Part shown: piece after piece, positions 11,330 to 23,060 of the stretch
Numbering within the stretch: the first letter of the stretch is position 1
How the letters are laid out: each line of letters starts with the position of its first letter
Assembly: GCA_951804985.1 (NCBI GenBank)
Contig: OX638131.1
Location: forward strand, 558,001-622,000
DNA from: Dryomyza anilis
Lineage: Eukaryota > Arthropoda > Insecta > Diptera > Dryomyzidae
Direction: 5' to 3'
DNA length: 64,000 bases
The notes under the pieces: model-generated
Database searches by the model: none
Seen by the model: only the letters and a program-made list of their open reading frames with translations
Told to the model about the DNA's origin: nothing
Made by a program: the position numbers and the translations under genes

Positions 11330-12260
11330 GGGATCCAAAACTGCAGAACTTCGGGTCAAATTGTTCGCATTTATGCAGGCGTGTTTTCGCATAAAATTGC
11401 CAATTAAAATTAAATAAATATCAATAATTTATCATTTTATTGGAAAATATATTTAATCGCAGCGGTAGACGTGGGAGGCGTGGGCGACGAGTGAAATTTA
11501 ATTATCTTGAGCTGTGAGCTGCGCAGCCGGCATTAAGCACCATTTTGTTTGTCGATTTGTACGACTTTTTGGGTAAATTGAATATGCTGCGAACGCAACG
11601 CAACGCATTATTAAAACTCCATTTAAATAATGTTTCTGTTGTTTGCTATTTTAACAACAAAAACGCTTTTGTAATGAACTGCCCGCCAAAGACAACAACC
11701 GCCGCGCCGCCGTGCCGCAGAACGAATAAGCGAGCGAGTGAGTGAGCCAGATAAACAATACACAAAAAATTAATTAAACTTTTATTTTATGTTAATAATT
11801 TTGTTTTTGTTCTATCGAAAATTAAATCCACTTTGGTTGTTGCCATTGTGACCAGCACCGTGCTGGGATTTTAATATATGCCATGCCCGTCCGTCCGAAC
11901 GTACGCCCGCCCGCCCTCCTGTGCTGCGCGCATAATGTGTTGAAACTTAAAAGGATTTTAATTGTAAATTAAACAACAGAAAACAAAAAATAAAAATTGA
12001 ACAAAAAGCAGGCATTGTTTACAAAATAAATATCATGTTTTTATTTGCATTGAATTTAATGAATTTTAATTTTTTGCGAAAAACAAATAATAACTTAATT
12101 TCCAGCCACAAAAATAGGCGATATCTCTCCTGCGGCCGACTGCTGCCTCTCTCTATCTCGCTCTCTCTTTCTCGGCTAAACCGTTAATGCAACGCAATGC
12201 AACAAGTCAATTTAAACAATAGCCGCCATATTTAATTACAGTGTGGTCACGATTTTCCGT
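11330..12260. other. Unique island with GA tract and PHO-like site
   Basis: A GC-richer non-coding block. It contains CT/GA runs at about 12138-12172 (binding-type sequence for GAGA factor) and GCCGCCATATTT at about 12221-12232, close to the YY1/PHO core. Homeodomain-type TAATTA words are frequent. No coding exon is supported. Confidence 0.45.
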
Positions 12261-12437
12261 AATTACACAGAAAAAATAACACTTGAAATACATGAAAAAA
12301 ATACTTGAAATATTTATATATATTTTTTTTCAATTAACCAATTGTTTTTTTTTTTGTATATTTTTGCAAAAAAAAAAATGAATGTAGATGAAAAATTCAT
12401 CATATTGAACCATTTATTTTTTTTTTATTTATAAAAT

Positions 12438-12901
12438 ACTAGGTGGACCCGTGCACAGCGTTGCCCGTGCTTTTTAAATGCAAAAGTATATCTTTTTCAT
12501 GCCTCTTTTTGCCGCTTTTTTTTAATTTTTATAATTTGACTCGATTTTTATAACTCTACACTTAGTAGGTCAGGAGTTATAGTAATTTTAATGTTTTGGT
12601 TATATGGTAGATGCCACGCCTCGTGGTCCAATCCCGCCCACATTTGGGATAATGATAAACAACCACAATATACATCAGTGGGACAAATTTCTTAAGTACA
12701 CAGATATTTCCAATTGAAAATTCAACCTTGCCACGCCAATTTTTGTACCTTAGGGGGCGAATTTCATAAAATACCGCTTTAGCGCGCGTCTACTTTGGGA
12801 GATGAACACTCTGCCCAAGTTGCTAGGTCAAAGTGTTTGGGCTGGGCGTTGAACGATCAGTCAGTCAGTCAATCAAGACTTGTTCTTTTATATATATAGA
12901 T
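12438..12901. mobile_element. Dispersed retroposon-like element, family unassigned
   Basis: It starts ACTAGGTGGACCCGTGC and ends with a CAGTCAGTCAGTCAATCAAG run followed by TTTTATATATATAGA. That pair of ends resembles widespread arthropod repeats as I recall them. The interior has no intact ORF. It could be a decayed retroposon or a SINE-like element. Confidence 0.5.
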
Positions 12902-13286
12902 TATTTTGAAAAAAAAAAAATTTAAATAAATTAATAAATGGACAAAATTTTGTTTGACGAATTAAAAAAAAATGCTTAAAAAATAAAATTCGAAAAAGAA
13001 GTCCTTAAAATTTTCTTTGTCCAAAATAATATTTTAAAAAAATATTAAAAAAATTATCGTAAGAAAATTTCGTAATTTACGATTTTTTTTATTACAGATG
13101 ATTCAAAAACGAACGCGTCAAATGGAATTTTTTGTTGTTGCGCCTTTTTTTTAGAACAAAGTCGAAAATGTAAATTCAGAAATTTTGCTAGGACTGTACT
13201 AAATGCGACGGTTACAGAATGTTTGCAAAGGAGAAGCATTTTTGGTGCAATTCTTAAGAAAGACCAAATTTGAAAGCAGCGATTTT
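12902..13286. other. AT-rich non-coding stretch
   Basis: A/T runs and no supported feature. Short ORFs are compositional. Confidence 0.45.
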
Positions 13287-13656
13287 TTATTTTGTTTTGT
13301 TTCGCATATTAAAAAAGTTTTTACATGCTGTACTCGAGGACGTACTGTGCCTGCAGCGGCAAATGTCAAAATTAATTAATAACGATGAATACAATTTTAA
13401 ATATGCCGCAGCATAAACACGAACAACGTGTTGCCCCAGTATACAATGGCGTGTCCTGCCAACCGCGACTGTATGAAAGATGCTTATTGCAACCATCTGC
13501 TCGATGGCGATAATGCGTTGGGCGTCTTTAATCCACGCTCTGCGCCGCGTGTTTACGACATGTGCCGATGTGCAGCACGTTACAATGCATGAGCTCCGTG
13601 AATACTTGATCATCACTATAAACTGTCATCATCATCAACAATAATGAATGAATTAA
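13287..13656. other. Small unique island
   Basis: Balanced base composition with many CpG steps (13400-13600), open on both strands for about 100 codons or less with no recognisable domain. It could be regulatory sequence or an unrecognised exon. No call is possible. Confidence 0.35.
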
Positions 13657-13800
13657 ATCGACACACAGAAAGAATACTCCTCAGTCTGTCCTGAGATTGG
13701 AGGTTAGTTGTAACAACCAAATTCATTCATATAAATTGGTTGATGCAACTGACATATTTGGTTGGCACAACTAATTTTTAAAAAATAGTGGATAAATGTC
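13657..13800. mobile_element. CACACAGAAA-ended element fragment
   Basis: The sequence begins CACACAGAAAGAATACTCC and contains GGTTAGTTGTAACAACC, then TTGGTTGGCACAACTAA. The same order of words occurs at 59178-59490 (CACACAGAAAAATCC, GTTAGTTGAACCAACTAAC, TTGGTTGGCGCAACAAA), so these are two copies of one dispersed family. Confidence 0.5.
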
Positions 13801-13914
13801 TCTATATTAAACATGAAAATATATCGTCGGTGATACTGAAAACCCGCTTTTCTACATTTTCGAATACCTTTTAGAAAATGAATTTTAGTGAAGAAACGAA
13901 ACTATTTTCATGTA

Positions 13915-14420
13915 ATTAATTTTTACAAAAAATTGTAATTTGCTCCACTGCTCGAAACATTGATTCTAAGTAAAGTAGAGAAAATGAGACGCAAGGTAAT
14001 TCAGAGTACTGCTGCAATACGTTGCAAAGAGATGCAAGATTTAGCGCACTGAAGCAGTGATTGAGTGATTGAAAAACAAATAGCGTGTAATCAAGACGTG
14101 TGTAGAAGTTTGTGGAAACTTCTAGAATTCAGTATACACTGCACAAAGCTGTATTTGCTCCACTGTTAAAACATTGATAAATTAGAGAAAATGAGACGTA
14201 AGGTAATTCACTGTACTGCGGCAAAGAGTTAGAAAGAGATACAAGATGTACACACTGAGGCAGTGATCGAGTAAATGAAAAGCAAATAGCGTGTAACTAA
14301 GAATTTAATACAGTTAATTACTTGTATTAAAACAGACAATAAGGGTAAAATCCTTAGATTCGTTGAAACTGTATTCTAAAGATTTTATTTTCGTATTATA
14401 CGCCTCAGTCTATCAATAAA
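13915..14420 (+). mobile_element. Diverged LTR of the 5640/45196 family with internal duplication
   Basis: TTGTAATTTGCTCCACTG at 13933 corresponds to ATGTAATTTGCCCCATTG in the solo LTRs. The later GAGACGCAAGGTAATTCAG and AGCGCACTGAAGCA segments match their GAGACGCAAAACAATTCAG and AGCGCACTAAGCA. A unit of about 215 bp is repeated in tandem (13938-14152 and 14153 to about 14312, the second copy shorter). Ends are eroded, so limits are approximate. Confidence 0.55.
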
Positions 14421-15400
14421 CACAAAATAAAACAATATTTACCGAGTCAAGCGCGTGAAAACACATATTGAAACATCGAACGAACGACACGCTGCAGATT
14501 TAAATATTTTTAATAATATTCTGACAAATTGATTCATTTGCTGCCCACCGGATGCTGGTGCAATGGATCGCAATGGATGCTGGATGCCACCTGATGCCGG
14601 AAACTGCATTGGCGCCTATAATGATGAGGATATCAGCGAGGTTTTAATCAACAGCAGCGACAAAATGAGTTCAGGAAAATGATTTTTAACGTGGCTGTGG
14701 CTGTTTGCATGCGTGCGTGTGCATGACACAGAGTAAATATTTTTTTAAAATTAAATAAAGCGAATATTTTTGCGTTGCCATCTTTGTTCGCCGTTCGTTT
14801 ATTTGTTTATTTTTCAATTTCGCATTTTTGTTGCAGCTTCTGATTATTTTTTTTTTTTTTTTAAATCTCGTTTGCTTTGTGTATTCAGTGGCATTTTCGT
14901 CCGCGCGCAGCCCTCACTCGCATACGACGAGGATTATTTGCCGGGCTCATTGACAGGATAATTGTTGAATAATGAAGTAAGGATTATTTGGGCTCGAAAG
15001 AAATTTTAATTAAATTGTTTTCGGTGCAATGTAAAAGTGCAACTGCGCCGTCATTATTTCAATATGATTTCGCATTAATTCTCAGTTAACAGAGTTTTCA
15101 AATTAGTTGGATTCTCATTGGAATTGATGCGAAATTGAAAAGCGTCAAACACTGCGACGGCACTAGGGCGAATACAAATTCTTGTAGTGTTGTTTGTAGG
15201 GCAACAACAATCCAATTGGTTTGGTGCACTACAACTCAACTCAAGACTCAACTCAACTGAACTCCACAGAGATCGCAGCAGTTTGCGTCGCACAGTGGGA
15301 CAGAGAGTACTAACCAAAAAGAAATATAAAAATCCCTCATTAATGTATGAAAGTTTAATAATCAATATTTAGATTAAAATTGACTACAGCTACTGTGCTA
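14421..15400. other. Unique non-coding island
   Basis: It contains a GATGCTGG/GCAATGGATG-rich segment near 14545-14610 and a T tract at 14847-14863. Later, ACTCAACTCAAGACTCAACTC words occur near 15233-15262. There is no recognisable coding sequence. Confidence 0.45.
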
Positions 15401-15411
15401 ATTTCCATGCT

Positions 15412-15680
15412 TTATGTTGATGCAAGTCATCTGCCCAAATTGTATCATAATTGAACAAGTGGGCGTGGTACCTTCCATACAACTAAAAAATTTAAAATGA
15501 TTTAAATTGGAAATTACTAGAGCAACAGTGTTGAACCTCAAAATAAAACGTTTTAATTTGATATAATTTACTTGTCCAAATTTCAAATTGATTGGACAAG
15601 TGGATGTGGTACCTCGAATCCAACCAAAAATTCTTGAAATTGTTGATAGCAAAGAGTATAAATGGTCGGTCACTAATATA
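15412..15680. repeat. Diverged 140-bp tandem duplication
   Basis: AAGTGGGCGTGGTACCT near 15457 and AAGTGGATGTGGTACCT near 15597 are the same point of two units 140 bp apart. Flanking words (CCAAATT upstream, CAACTAAAAA/CAACCAAAAA downstream) also match. Part of a longer dispersed repeat is possible. Confidence 0.6.
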
Positions 15681-16041
15681 TTAATAACTCCCAAAAGTGG
15701 GAGAAATTGTTATTAGTTAATATGTGTACTAAATAACAAAACAATCAGATTTTCTGGAACTGAATGAACTTTTTTTTTTGGTTTCTTCTATGAATTTAAA
15801 AAAATTATAAAAATCAGAAAAAAAATTTATTTATTCTAGATTTTTTTGAAGAAATTAATTAAAATTTCCAAATATAGAATATTGCAGAAGCTTTTTATAT
15901 ACCATATTTTGACGTCTAAAATAAACGTTTCAAAAATTGACAAAAATGTCTGTTTTTAAGAGGATGTGGAGAAAAGTTGAATACAAATAACGTTTACTGA
16001 ATACTGCCACATTGTAGCTAATTTATTTAACTACACAATGA

Positions 16042-16527
16042 AAAAAAAAAGTTTCAGGTCAATTTGATATTCCCCGTTCCACTGTGCATCGTAAGGAGCA
16101 ACTTTTCATTTCTGCTGTTACCCAATCCGCAGTAGAGGCTGCAAATAAAAGTGTGAAAAACTTTTCGAAAACTACATTATTTTCTATGATGTCGCAACGG
16201 CATCCGTCGCACCTCTCACCATCAACACTTTGCAAATTTAATAATGAAAAAAATATACAAAAAAATAAAAAACTCACAGAACTCTTTTCGGCAAATGTGA
16301 CTTTTCGTCGTTTTCATCCTTTTCGTCTTCCACTGACTGGCTGGCTGGTTGCCACCTTGTTGATAAACAACAATCAGTACAATGCGGCAATGATGAGCTT
16401 TACCCCCTGCTGCTGTTCCTGCCTGCTGTTGGTGCCTTGGGCCTGGGGACTCTGGTGGCAGAAAGTGTTAAGCCCAAAAGTATTAAAAGAAATCTCATAT
16501 TTTGTTTACTCTGCAGCTCCTGCCTGA
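16042..16527 (+). pseudogene. Possible pogo/psq-type helix-turn-helix relic
   Basis: The frame opened after the stop at 16039-16041 reads VSGQFDIPRSTVHRK at 16051-16095. This resembles the recognition helix of psq/pogo-type DNA-binding domains (F-x-I-P-x-S-T-V). The rest of the frame to 16527 has no recognised transposase features and turns cysteine- and tryptophan-rich, as chance ORFs do. Upstream is a poly-A run and a stop. The motif is only about 15 residues long, so coincidence is quite possible. Confidence 0.25.
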
Positions 16528-16810
16528 TATGCGTTCTCACTGTTCACTCGCAGGACTACGTTGTGTTGCCACGCAGCAAAACTTTAAAAGTTTTGCAACT
16601 CTTATTTGGTTTAATAAGAGCAATATTTGTATCGATCTTATGATGGAAAAAAATGAACACGAAACGGCTTGTTAATTATTTCAAACTGCGACTGCTTTGG
16701 CATATTATGAGAATATTTATATAATATATGTTTTTTATTTCTATAGACAGAAATAAGTATGATTTTCCATTAAGAAGTATTGAATTGTTTTTTTTTTTGG
16801 TTCTCAATAT

Positions 16811-17588
16811 TACATTTTTTACTAAAACTTCAATTTTTCACTATTTTAATTTTTCACTAAAATTTACATTTTTCACTAAAAATTCAATTTTTCACTAATA
16901 TTTTAATTTTTCACTAAAAACTCAAATTTTCACTAAAAATTCAATTTTTCACCATAAATTCAATTTTTCACTAAAAATTCAAATTTTCACTAAAAATTCA
17001 ATTTTTCACTAAAAATTCAAATTTTCACTAAAAATTCAATTTTTCACTAAAAATTCAAATTTTCACTAAAAATTCAATTTTTCACTAAAAATTCAATTTT
17101 TCACTAAAAATTCAATTTTTCACTAAAAATTCAATTTTTCACTAAAAATTCAATTTTTCACTAAAAATTCAATTTTTCACTAAAAATTCAATTTTTCACT
17201 AAAAATTCAATTTTTCACTAAAAATTCAATTTTTCACTAAAAATTCAATTTTTCACTAAAAATTGAATTTTTCACTAAAAATTCAATTTTTCACTAATAT
17301 TTTAATTTTTCACTAAAAATTCAACTTTTCACTAAAAATTCAATTTTTCACTAAAAATTCAAATTTTCACTAAAAATTCAATTTTTCACTAAAAATTCAA
17401 TTTTTCACTAAAAATTCTATTTTTCACTAAAAAATTCTATTTTTCACTATAATTTCAATTTTTCACTAAAAATTAAAATTTTCACTATAAATTAAATTTT
17501 TCTCTCAAAATTCAATTTTTCACTAAAAATTCAATTCTTCACTAAAAATGCAATGTTTCGCTAAAAATTTAAATGTTCACTAATATTA
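16811..17588 (+). repeat. 19-bp tandem satellite, about 40 copies
   Basis: The unit is TTCACTAAAAATTCAATTT. The centre (about 17070-17290) has ten or more near-identical copies, while the edges are variable. From about 16940 to 17065 the units alternate between CAATTTTTCAC and CAAATTTTCAC forms, giving a 38-bp dimer. Related decayed copies lie at 52395-52470 (inverted) and inside 61140-62350. Confidence 0.95.
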
Positions 17589-17589
17589 C

Positions 17590-18460
17590 AAAAACCCTGA
17601 GACTATCTTGTTTATTTGAAAAAAAAAAGTTAGAAATGAATCTCTAAAGTTATTTTAACATGTGTCCTAATTTATACAAGAAGTTCGATTAAATAATTTA
17701 GAAATTTTTAAAAAACATTTTATATACATATGTCTGGTCTGATCGATGTAGCTTTTCTGTCAATCAAAATGGAACATCATAAACTTACAAAATGAATTTC
17801 ATCATTTCAAATACAAATACAAAACTGTTTCTTTATAAAATAATACAATAACATAGAAAAATATGTTTGAACGACGAATAACCCCTTTTCGAATTTTGTG
17901 AAATACAACATGTGAAACCGATTCATTTTCCATTATTAAATAGTGTAGAATTTGGCAATGAGTTTTTCACATATAGACTTTTCACATGGTTCGTATAAAA
18001 CTTGTAATAACGTGTATCGTATTTTAGTACAATTCCGAATTGTTGCTGCTTTCAACCATTTCTAGAATTTTTCTATTTTTCGCCTTTGTTGCCCATTTTC
18101 TATTGAGCAATTGACAATAAAATAATAAAACAAACTGAACGAAACGAAACGGAAAAATAGCCGTCAGCTGTCGTTTAGTAATTTATTTTGGAACAATTGT
18201 GTTTCTTTGGCAGCAAAAACTAGAGCGCGGCTTCAGAACGTGACCGGAAGTAGTGTCGAAATGGGCAGGGGCCAGCAATATTTTTAAGTATTTTCTGCGT
18301 GATTGCTGTGATTTTATTGCTGTTGCTACTGTTGTTGCTGCTGCCGTTGCTGGTGCTGTTCGTGGTGGTAGGAATGTCAGCAACATCTGTTGAGCATTTA
18401 TCCTCCATCAAATTAAATTGTTCTGGCATTTTTAATACGAACGTTAAACTGGCAGGCAAT
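17590..18460. other. Non-coding stretch with CAG/GTT-type run
   Basis: AT-rich to about 18030, then a unique part with a GCTGTTGCT-type run at 18301-18365 (CAG/CAA repeats on the minus strand). Minus-strand ORFs here are serine/asparagine or alanine runs produced by that repeat. Confidence 0.5.
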
Positions 18461-18463
18461 ATG

Positions 18464-18959
18464 TTATTTATTGTGTAGTTTTGATGAACTTATGTATTTT
18501 TTTATATTTTGTATTTTGTTTCGAGTCTTTAATGAACGACCCTGTAAAACGCGCCTGCAGCGATTCAAGTTTTCGAAATATCCGCCACAACTAATCAGAG
18601 AGAACGCGGTAATCAACGCACTTAAGCAGACAGAAACATATGCAATCAGCAGATAGTTCCACCCACAAAACAATGTCTGAAAACAGTTTTTGGGTGACGA
18701 CTGCATCCGAAACATCGTTCGCTGAGATGTTTAAGAAAATATCACCGAATGAAATATTATTGAATAAAATAAACCCAAAATACCCCAGTAATGAAATTAC
18801 GTGCAGAAATTTGAGCATTATTTCATAATGAAAAAGTTGAAATAAACCAAAGTGAAACAAAGCCCAAATCCAAATGAATGAACTTCCAAATGTAATACCA
18901 AGAATTGAACTCAATACAATAATACCTAGAATAACTGAACTAACCCACAAAATAGTCAT
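18464..18959 (-). CDS. Candidate small multi-pass membrane protein, interrupted or spliced
   Basis: Unrecognised. A minus-strand frame starts at 18959 in a good fly start context (AAACC before ATG). It encodes strongly hydrophobic segments: SVILGIIVLSSILGITF, then a tryptophan/phenylalanine-rich one (FIWIWALFHFGLF), then ISLLGYFGFILF. The frame ends at 18591. An overlapping frame (18464-18715) carries a further helix, YLLIAYVSVCLSALITAF, then a basic tail (NRCRRVLQGRSLKTRNK). A splice acceptor-like TTTTCAG lies before the second frame at about 18692, and GTAATT after the CAC codon near 18804 could be a donor. So either a short intron or a frameshift in a relic could link them. A 30-bp piece of the region recurs inverted near 19375-19405, which argues for repeat DNA. 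Low confidence. Confidence 0.25.
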
Positions 18960-19239
18960 GGTTTTAGGTCACATTTGAAATTTTTAGGTGGAAACATTTT
19001 GAAAGATGGTGATAAAAGTATTCTATGAATTCTGATTCTAACACTTATCTAAAAATATTTAAATCATGTATTGAAACCCACAACTTATATTCTTTTAAAA
19101 CCATTTTATGTTTAAAACAAAAACTGTAACAGAAACCGTATCCAGTATGCTATTCGTTTCGATATCCCCAATTTCGTTTTTTTTAACAGTAACTAACTGG
19201 AATACGAAAAGCGACATAGAAATAGATGCCATAATTTGT

Positions 19240-19255
19240 TACCGGTATACCGGTA
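19240..19255. repeat. Perfect 16-bp palindrome
   Basis: TACCGGTATACCGGTA is its own reverse complement. It lies in AT-rich DNA just after a segment (near 19150) shared with the older repeat at 24181. Confidence 0.8.
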
Positions 19256-19512
19256 TATTATTTTTGATATAAAAGTTAAAACCTAATCCGTAACCGAAAA
19301 ATTGGGTTTCCATTATTATTTTGGCAACTTATTTCTGATATTAATAACTTGTAGGAAAATAAAACTACCGCCAAAAAATATTTGCTGGGTTTATTTTATT
19401 GAGGGTTACTTCATCATGAACTAACACCCCAAGGTGAAATAATAACCAAAAAAAGGATATGGACATTTTTTGGTGTATTTTTAATAAATAAGCATATCTG
19501 GTAGAGAATAAA

Positions 19513-19612
19513 TACACTAAGAGTGAAAGGGTATATTCGGATTGGTACGCCATCTGTAATACCCAGAAGAAAGCATATCTAATATAGAATACGGTATATA
19601 TTCTCGATCAAC
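19513..19612 (+). mobile_element. mini-me-like repeat, 5' part
   Basis: It begins TACACTAAGAGTGAAAGGG and carries the GGTACGCC...TGTAATACCCAGAAG core, followed by TATATTCTCGATCA, as in the copy at 54495. The matching 3' end appears about 1.2 kb downstream at 20848-20950, so a full copy may have been split by an insertion. Confidence 0.65.
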
Positions 19613-20017
19613 ACCTCTCAAAATTTTCGAATACCTAAAAATTTTAAGATATTTGAAAAAAATGTGGCAGTTATAATTAAATATAACTTTTCTAAAGTAA
19701 ATTTGAAAACACGCTGTATATCATTGGGTGTTCCAGATATACCCCAACTTTTCTTTATTTTTTTCTTAACATGAACCAAGGAATCAGGGCCTAGAATATC
19801 CTGTATATACATTTGAAGAGAACACCGATATTCGGTTCACGAGAGATGGATGTTTATTCTAAAAATATTTGCGTACATTGTGACCTTCAAGGTCAACCAA
19901 TTTTTGTTTTTTTTTTTAATTGGTCATAAGAACTGTGAAGGTAGTTCGATGTAAGAAAACATTTTTTCAATAATAATCTTTAAACATTTTTTAATATAAA
20001 TACCGAAAAGTCTAATT

Positions 20018-20704
20018 GAATGGTTTGGTGCAAAAATGGGTTAAGTCCACTTAGGTGAAAAATCAATAAAAACTAGTTGGAAATTGCCAATTTTGCGATT
20101 TTTTGTTTAAAAAAAATCTATCGTATAAAGTACGTATGTATTGTTGGGTTTACAAAGAAAAACCTAAGATTTAGATGTAACTTGTCTTAAAAACGTAATT
20201 TAAACTGCTGAACTTGACCATTTTTTGCCCCCAAAAATTGTAAAAAAATTTTGTTTCATACAAAAAAAGCATTTTATTGTATTAAAATCAAATGTATATT
20301 CAAATTCGTGGTTTTAACCTTCAGATGCATTACCACCTGTCCATGTCATTCTTATACCAATGATATTTGCGTGTTTTAGGAAGTGGTAAAATCAAATATT
20401 CACCATAGACAAATATTTCTTTTAAATCGTAAATCATTTACAACTTTATTTTTATTGATTGACATGATAAATTTATGAAATGCAACATTGATAGTATATT
20501 TTTGAAAAGATATATTGATACCATTAGTTTTTAATTCGGATATAGTGGGTAATTTACCTTTTACATCGTGGTATCTCAGTGTATATACTTCGGATATGGA
20601 TGATTTTGGTACCAACCGATGCGAAATATAAAAACCTATCATATGTCGTCAAAAATTCAATTTCAAAAATATGTGAACTTGACCCTTTTTGCACCAACCC
20701 TTTA
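20018..20704. repeat. Inverted repeat pair with GCACCAA arms
   Basis: GGTTTGGTGCAAAAATGGGT near 20024 is matched inverted near 20680-20700 (CCCTTTTTGCACCAACCC). An additional TGAACTTGACCATTTTTTGC copy lies between them at about 20212. This may be a 690-bp inverted-end element inside the split mini-me-like repeat. Ends are approximate. Confidence 0.45.
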
Positions 20705-20847
20705 AATTTGTATTTATAAATTTTGAATTTTTTAAAACTGTAACATGAAAATTATTTTTCAAAAAAATAATATATGTGGCTAGACTTAGACTCATAAAAC
20801 TGAACTTTTTGCCAAATTTAATCCCAATCGGAAAACTTCGAATTTTA

Positions 20848-20950
20848 GAGCTGGACCCATATATACTTTTACTCGGCATAATCCGAGTATAAGTATCATA
20901 ATTCTTACTATCAGAAATTACCTACCCTAATTTTTCCATGTGACCTAGCC
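20848..20950 (+). mobile_element. mini-me-like repeat, 3' part
   Basis: It contains CCGAGTATAAGTATCATAATTCTTACTATC and then a CCATGTGACCTAGCC end. This corresponds to the 3' end of the copy at 55000-55110 (CTAACTATCATAATAACACC, then CCCATGTGATCTAACC). Confidence 0.5.
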
Positions 20951-20999
20951 TTTCATATTAGATTTTTCTTATTTTTTTGGTTATTTCATTTGGGGCATA

Positions 21000-23060
21000 C
21001 TATATAGCCCCTGAAAATATTTCTTAGTTGTTGGGGTTGCTGTTGCTTTAATTGAAGAAGCTGCAAAAGTTCCCACATATACATGAGCCGAAGTATCTTT
21101 GCATATGTCTTGCTGCATGGGTGTTGTTCTTCTTGTTGTTGTTTGTTCGTTAGTATCGTTGAAGCTTCTTAGCCAGCAGCCAAATGAAATTTCATTAAAT
21201 TAGGAAAAACGTGCAGACGACGACGAGTACGCCAAAGCGAAATCCTTGATTCAGACAACACACAGCTTCCTGCCTTTCTTCAGGGCTGTGCTTTCAGTTC
21301 CAAGAATTTCAAATCTGGGCACAACAAAACTTTGAGCGCACATTTTAAAACTCTCAAAGGCAAAACTTTTGCATGTGTGCGTGGCATTCACTCACACTGA
21401 TTGTGTGTGTGTGCGTGTATCGTATGTGTGAAGAGATCGAGATCGAGTTCAAGTTCGAATTTGTTTTGGCATAATTAATAAATTCCAAAGTGATTTTAAT
21501 AATAATATTCAAATTCTTTGCAGCTGTGAGATGATTTAATTGGCCACATATTGAAGGATGTCTGCTCTAATTCTGACGAGAGCGGGGACGAGGGCCTTGA
21601 TGTGTATTTAGCATTAATTGGTGTGCGTGTCACTATTTGCTATTTGCAGATGTGTGTGTGTGTGTCTTTGCCTAGAATAGTTAAGAGGTGAAATATTCCG
21701 GAGATAATTGTCTGTAAGTGATACACGAGTGTTTGCATAATGATTTAAACAGTGTCGAGAGGGCGCAATTAACTGTTTGCTCTCAGCATGAACAAGCACC
21801 AGAGCAAGAGCAAGAACAAGAACCCGAACGAGAATCCAAACGAGCGCAAGAAGATGTCGAAATTGTCTTTTGCTGATGGGATTAGTATCACTTAGGCACA
21901 TATTTAAGAGGTTATTAAGTCTTCGACTATTTGTACGTACAACTCCAATTAGTTAAATATTATATTATTTTTGGCAGCAATAAAATACATGCAGTATGCT
22001 TGCTGTAAACATTACGGACCCAGCATATCTTTTATGTGACTGTTTCACATAACAAATTCAATTAAATCAGAAAAAAAACTACTATAAAATACATGGCTCT
22101 CGCTAGACTTTCCGTCGCCATACCAGCAACACATGCCCTGCCAGCCGCTGTCAACTCTGGCAATTTACACCGGACGTATGTCGGTGACTGACATAAAAAT
22201 ATTTAAGTGATCGTAAAATGCGTCAGTGCCGCAAGCCAGAGTTAAGTGCGCCGAAAAACGTGGCCGTCATCCAGCTGCCAGCGACTTGACTCGACTCGCC
22301 GCACTCGATGCTTATTGAATTTGTAGCTGTGTTCGTGAGCGACATTTAAAAAGTCATAAAAGTTGTCATTAAATTAGAGACGGCATGGAATGGAATGGAA
22401 CGGGATGACAGTGCAGAAGGATAACGAGCACACTACAGCTATTAAAGCTGTCGGAGAGGACAACAGTAGCAATAAAGGCAACGCCAGTGACACCGGCAAC
22501 ATAAACGTCACTGCCATATAAGTCACCCTACATATTACATGTGACCTGATCTTTAAATTAAGACCTTGGACTCTTCAAAAATATATATTTCTCATATATA
22601 CAAAATATTTCTGAATATTGCGATTTGCTGTCAATTTAAATCGTCTCCATTAATAATAATTTACTCTCGAAGCAGCAGTGCAACCGAATCGAATTTATGA
22701 GCAACATCTTTCATCTAAATTGACCTTCAAAAGATCAGACCAAAAGTCCTTTAATGGCGCTGTTGGGCACAGCTGTTCTTGATGACCGTAATAATGGTCG
22801 ACATAATGACAATAGACGTTTATGCTGGGGTGGGCGGGCGATTCGGTTCGGTTCGGGCCTTAGCAATTGGCTTTTGTTCTGCTGCTGCTGCTAGTGTTAG
22901 GTATGAAAAATATTGAAAATTAATAACAACAGATTATGCGACCTGACACGACGGAGAGAGAGAGCGAGCGAGAGCACAATATAAAATCGTGTTGTTGTAT
23001 CCAGCTGTCTACCGCTGAGACGCATTAAACCAAACATAAGGTTGATGTCCCCAAAGTGGT
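21000..23060. other. Long unique island, non-coding
   Basis: GC-richer sequence with TG microsatellite pieces (21403-21418, 21652-21666) and alternating AGAGCAAGAGCAAGAACAAG-type words at 21800-21830. There is also a GA run (22953-22976) and a GGAATGGAATGGAAC stretch near 22388. ORFs are short and repeat-driven. It is a plausible regulatory region; no exon is supported. Confidence 0.5.
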
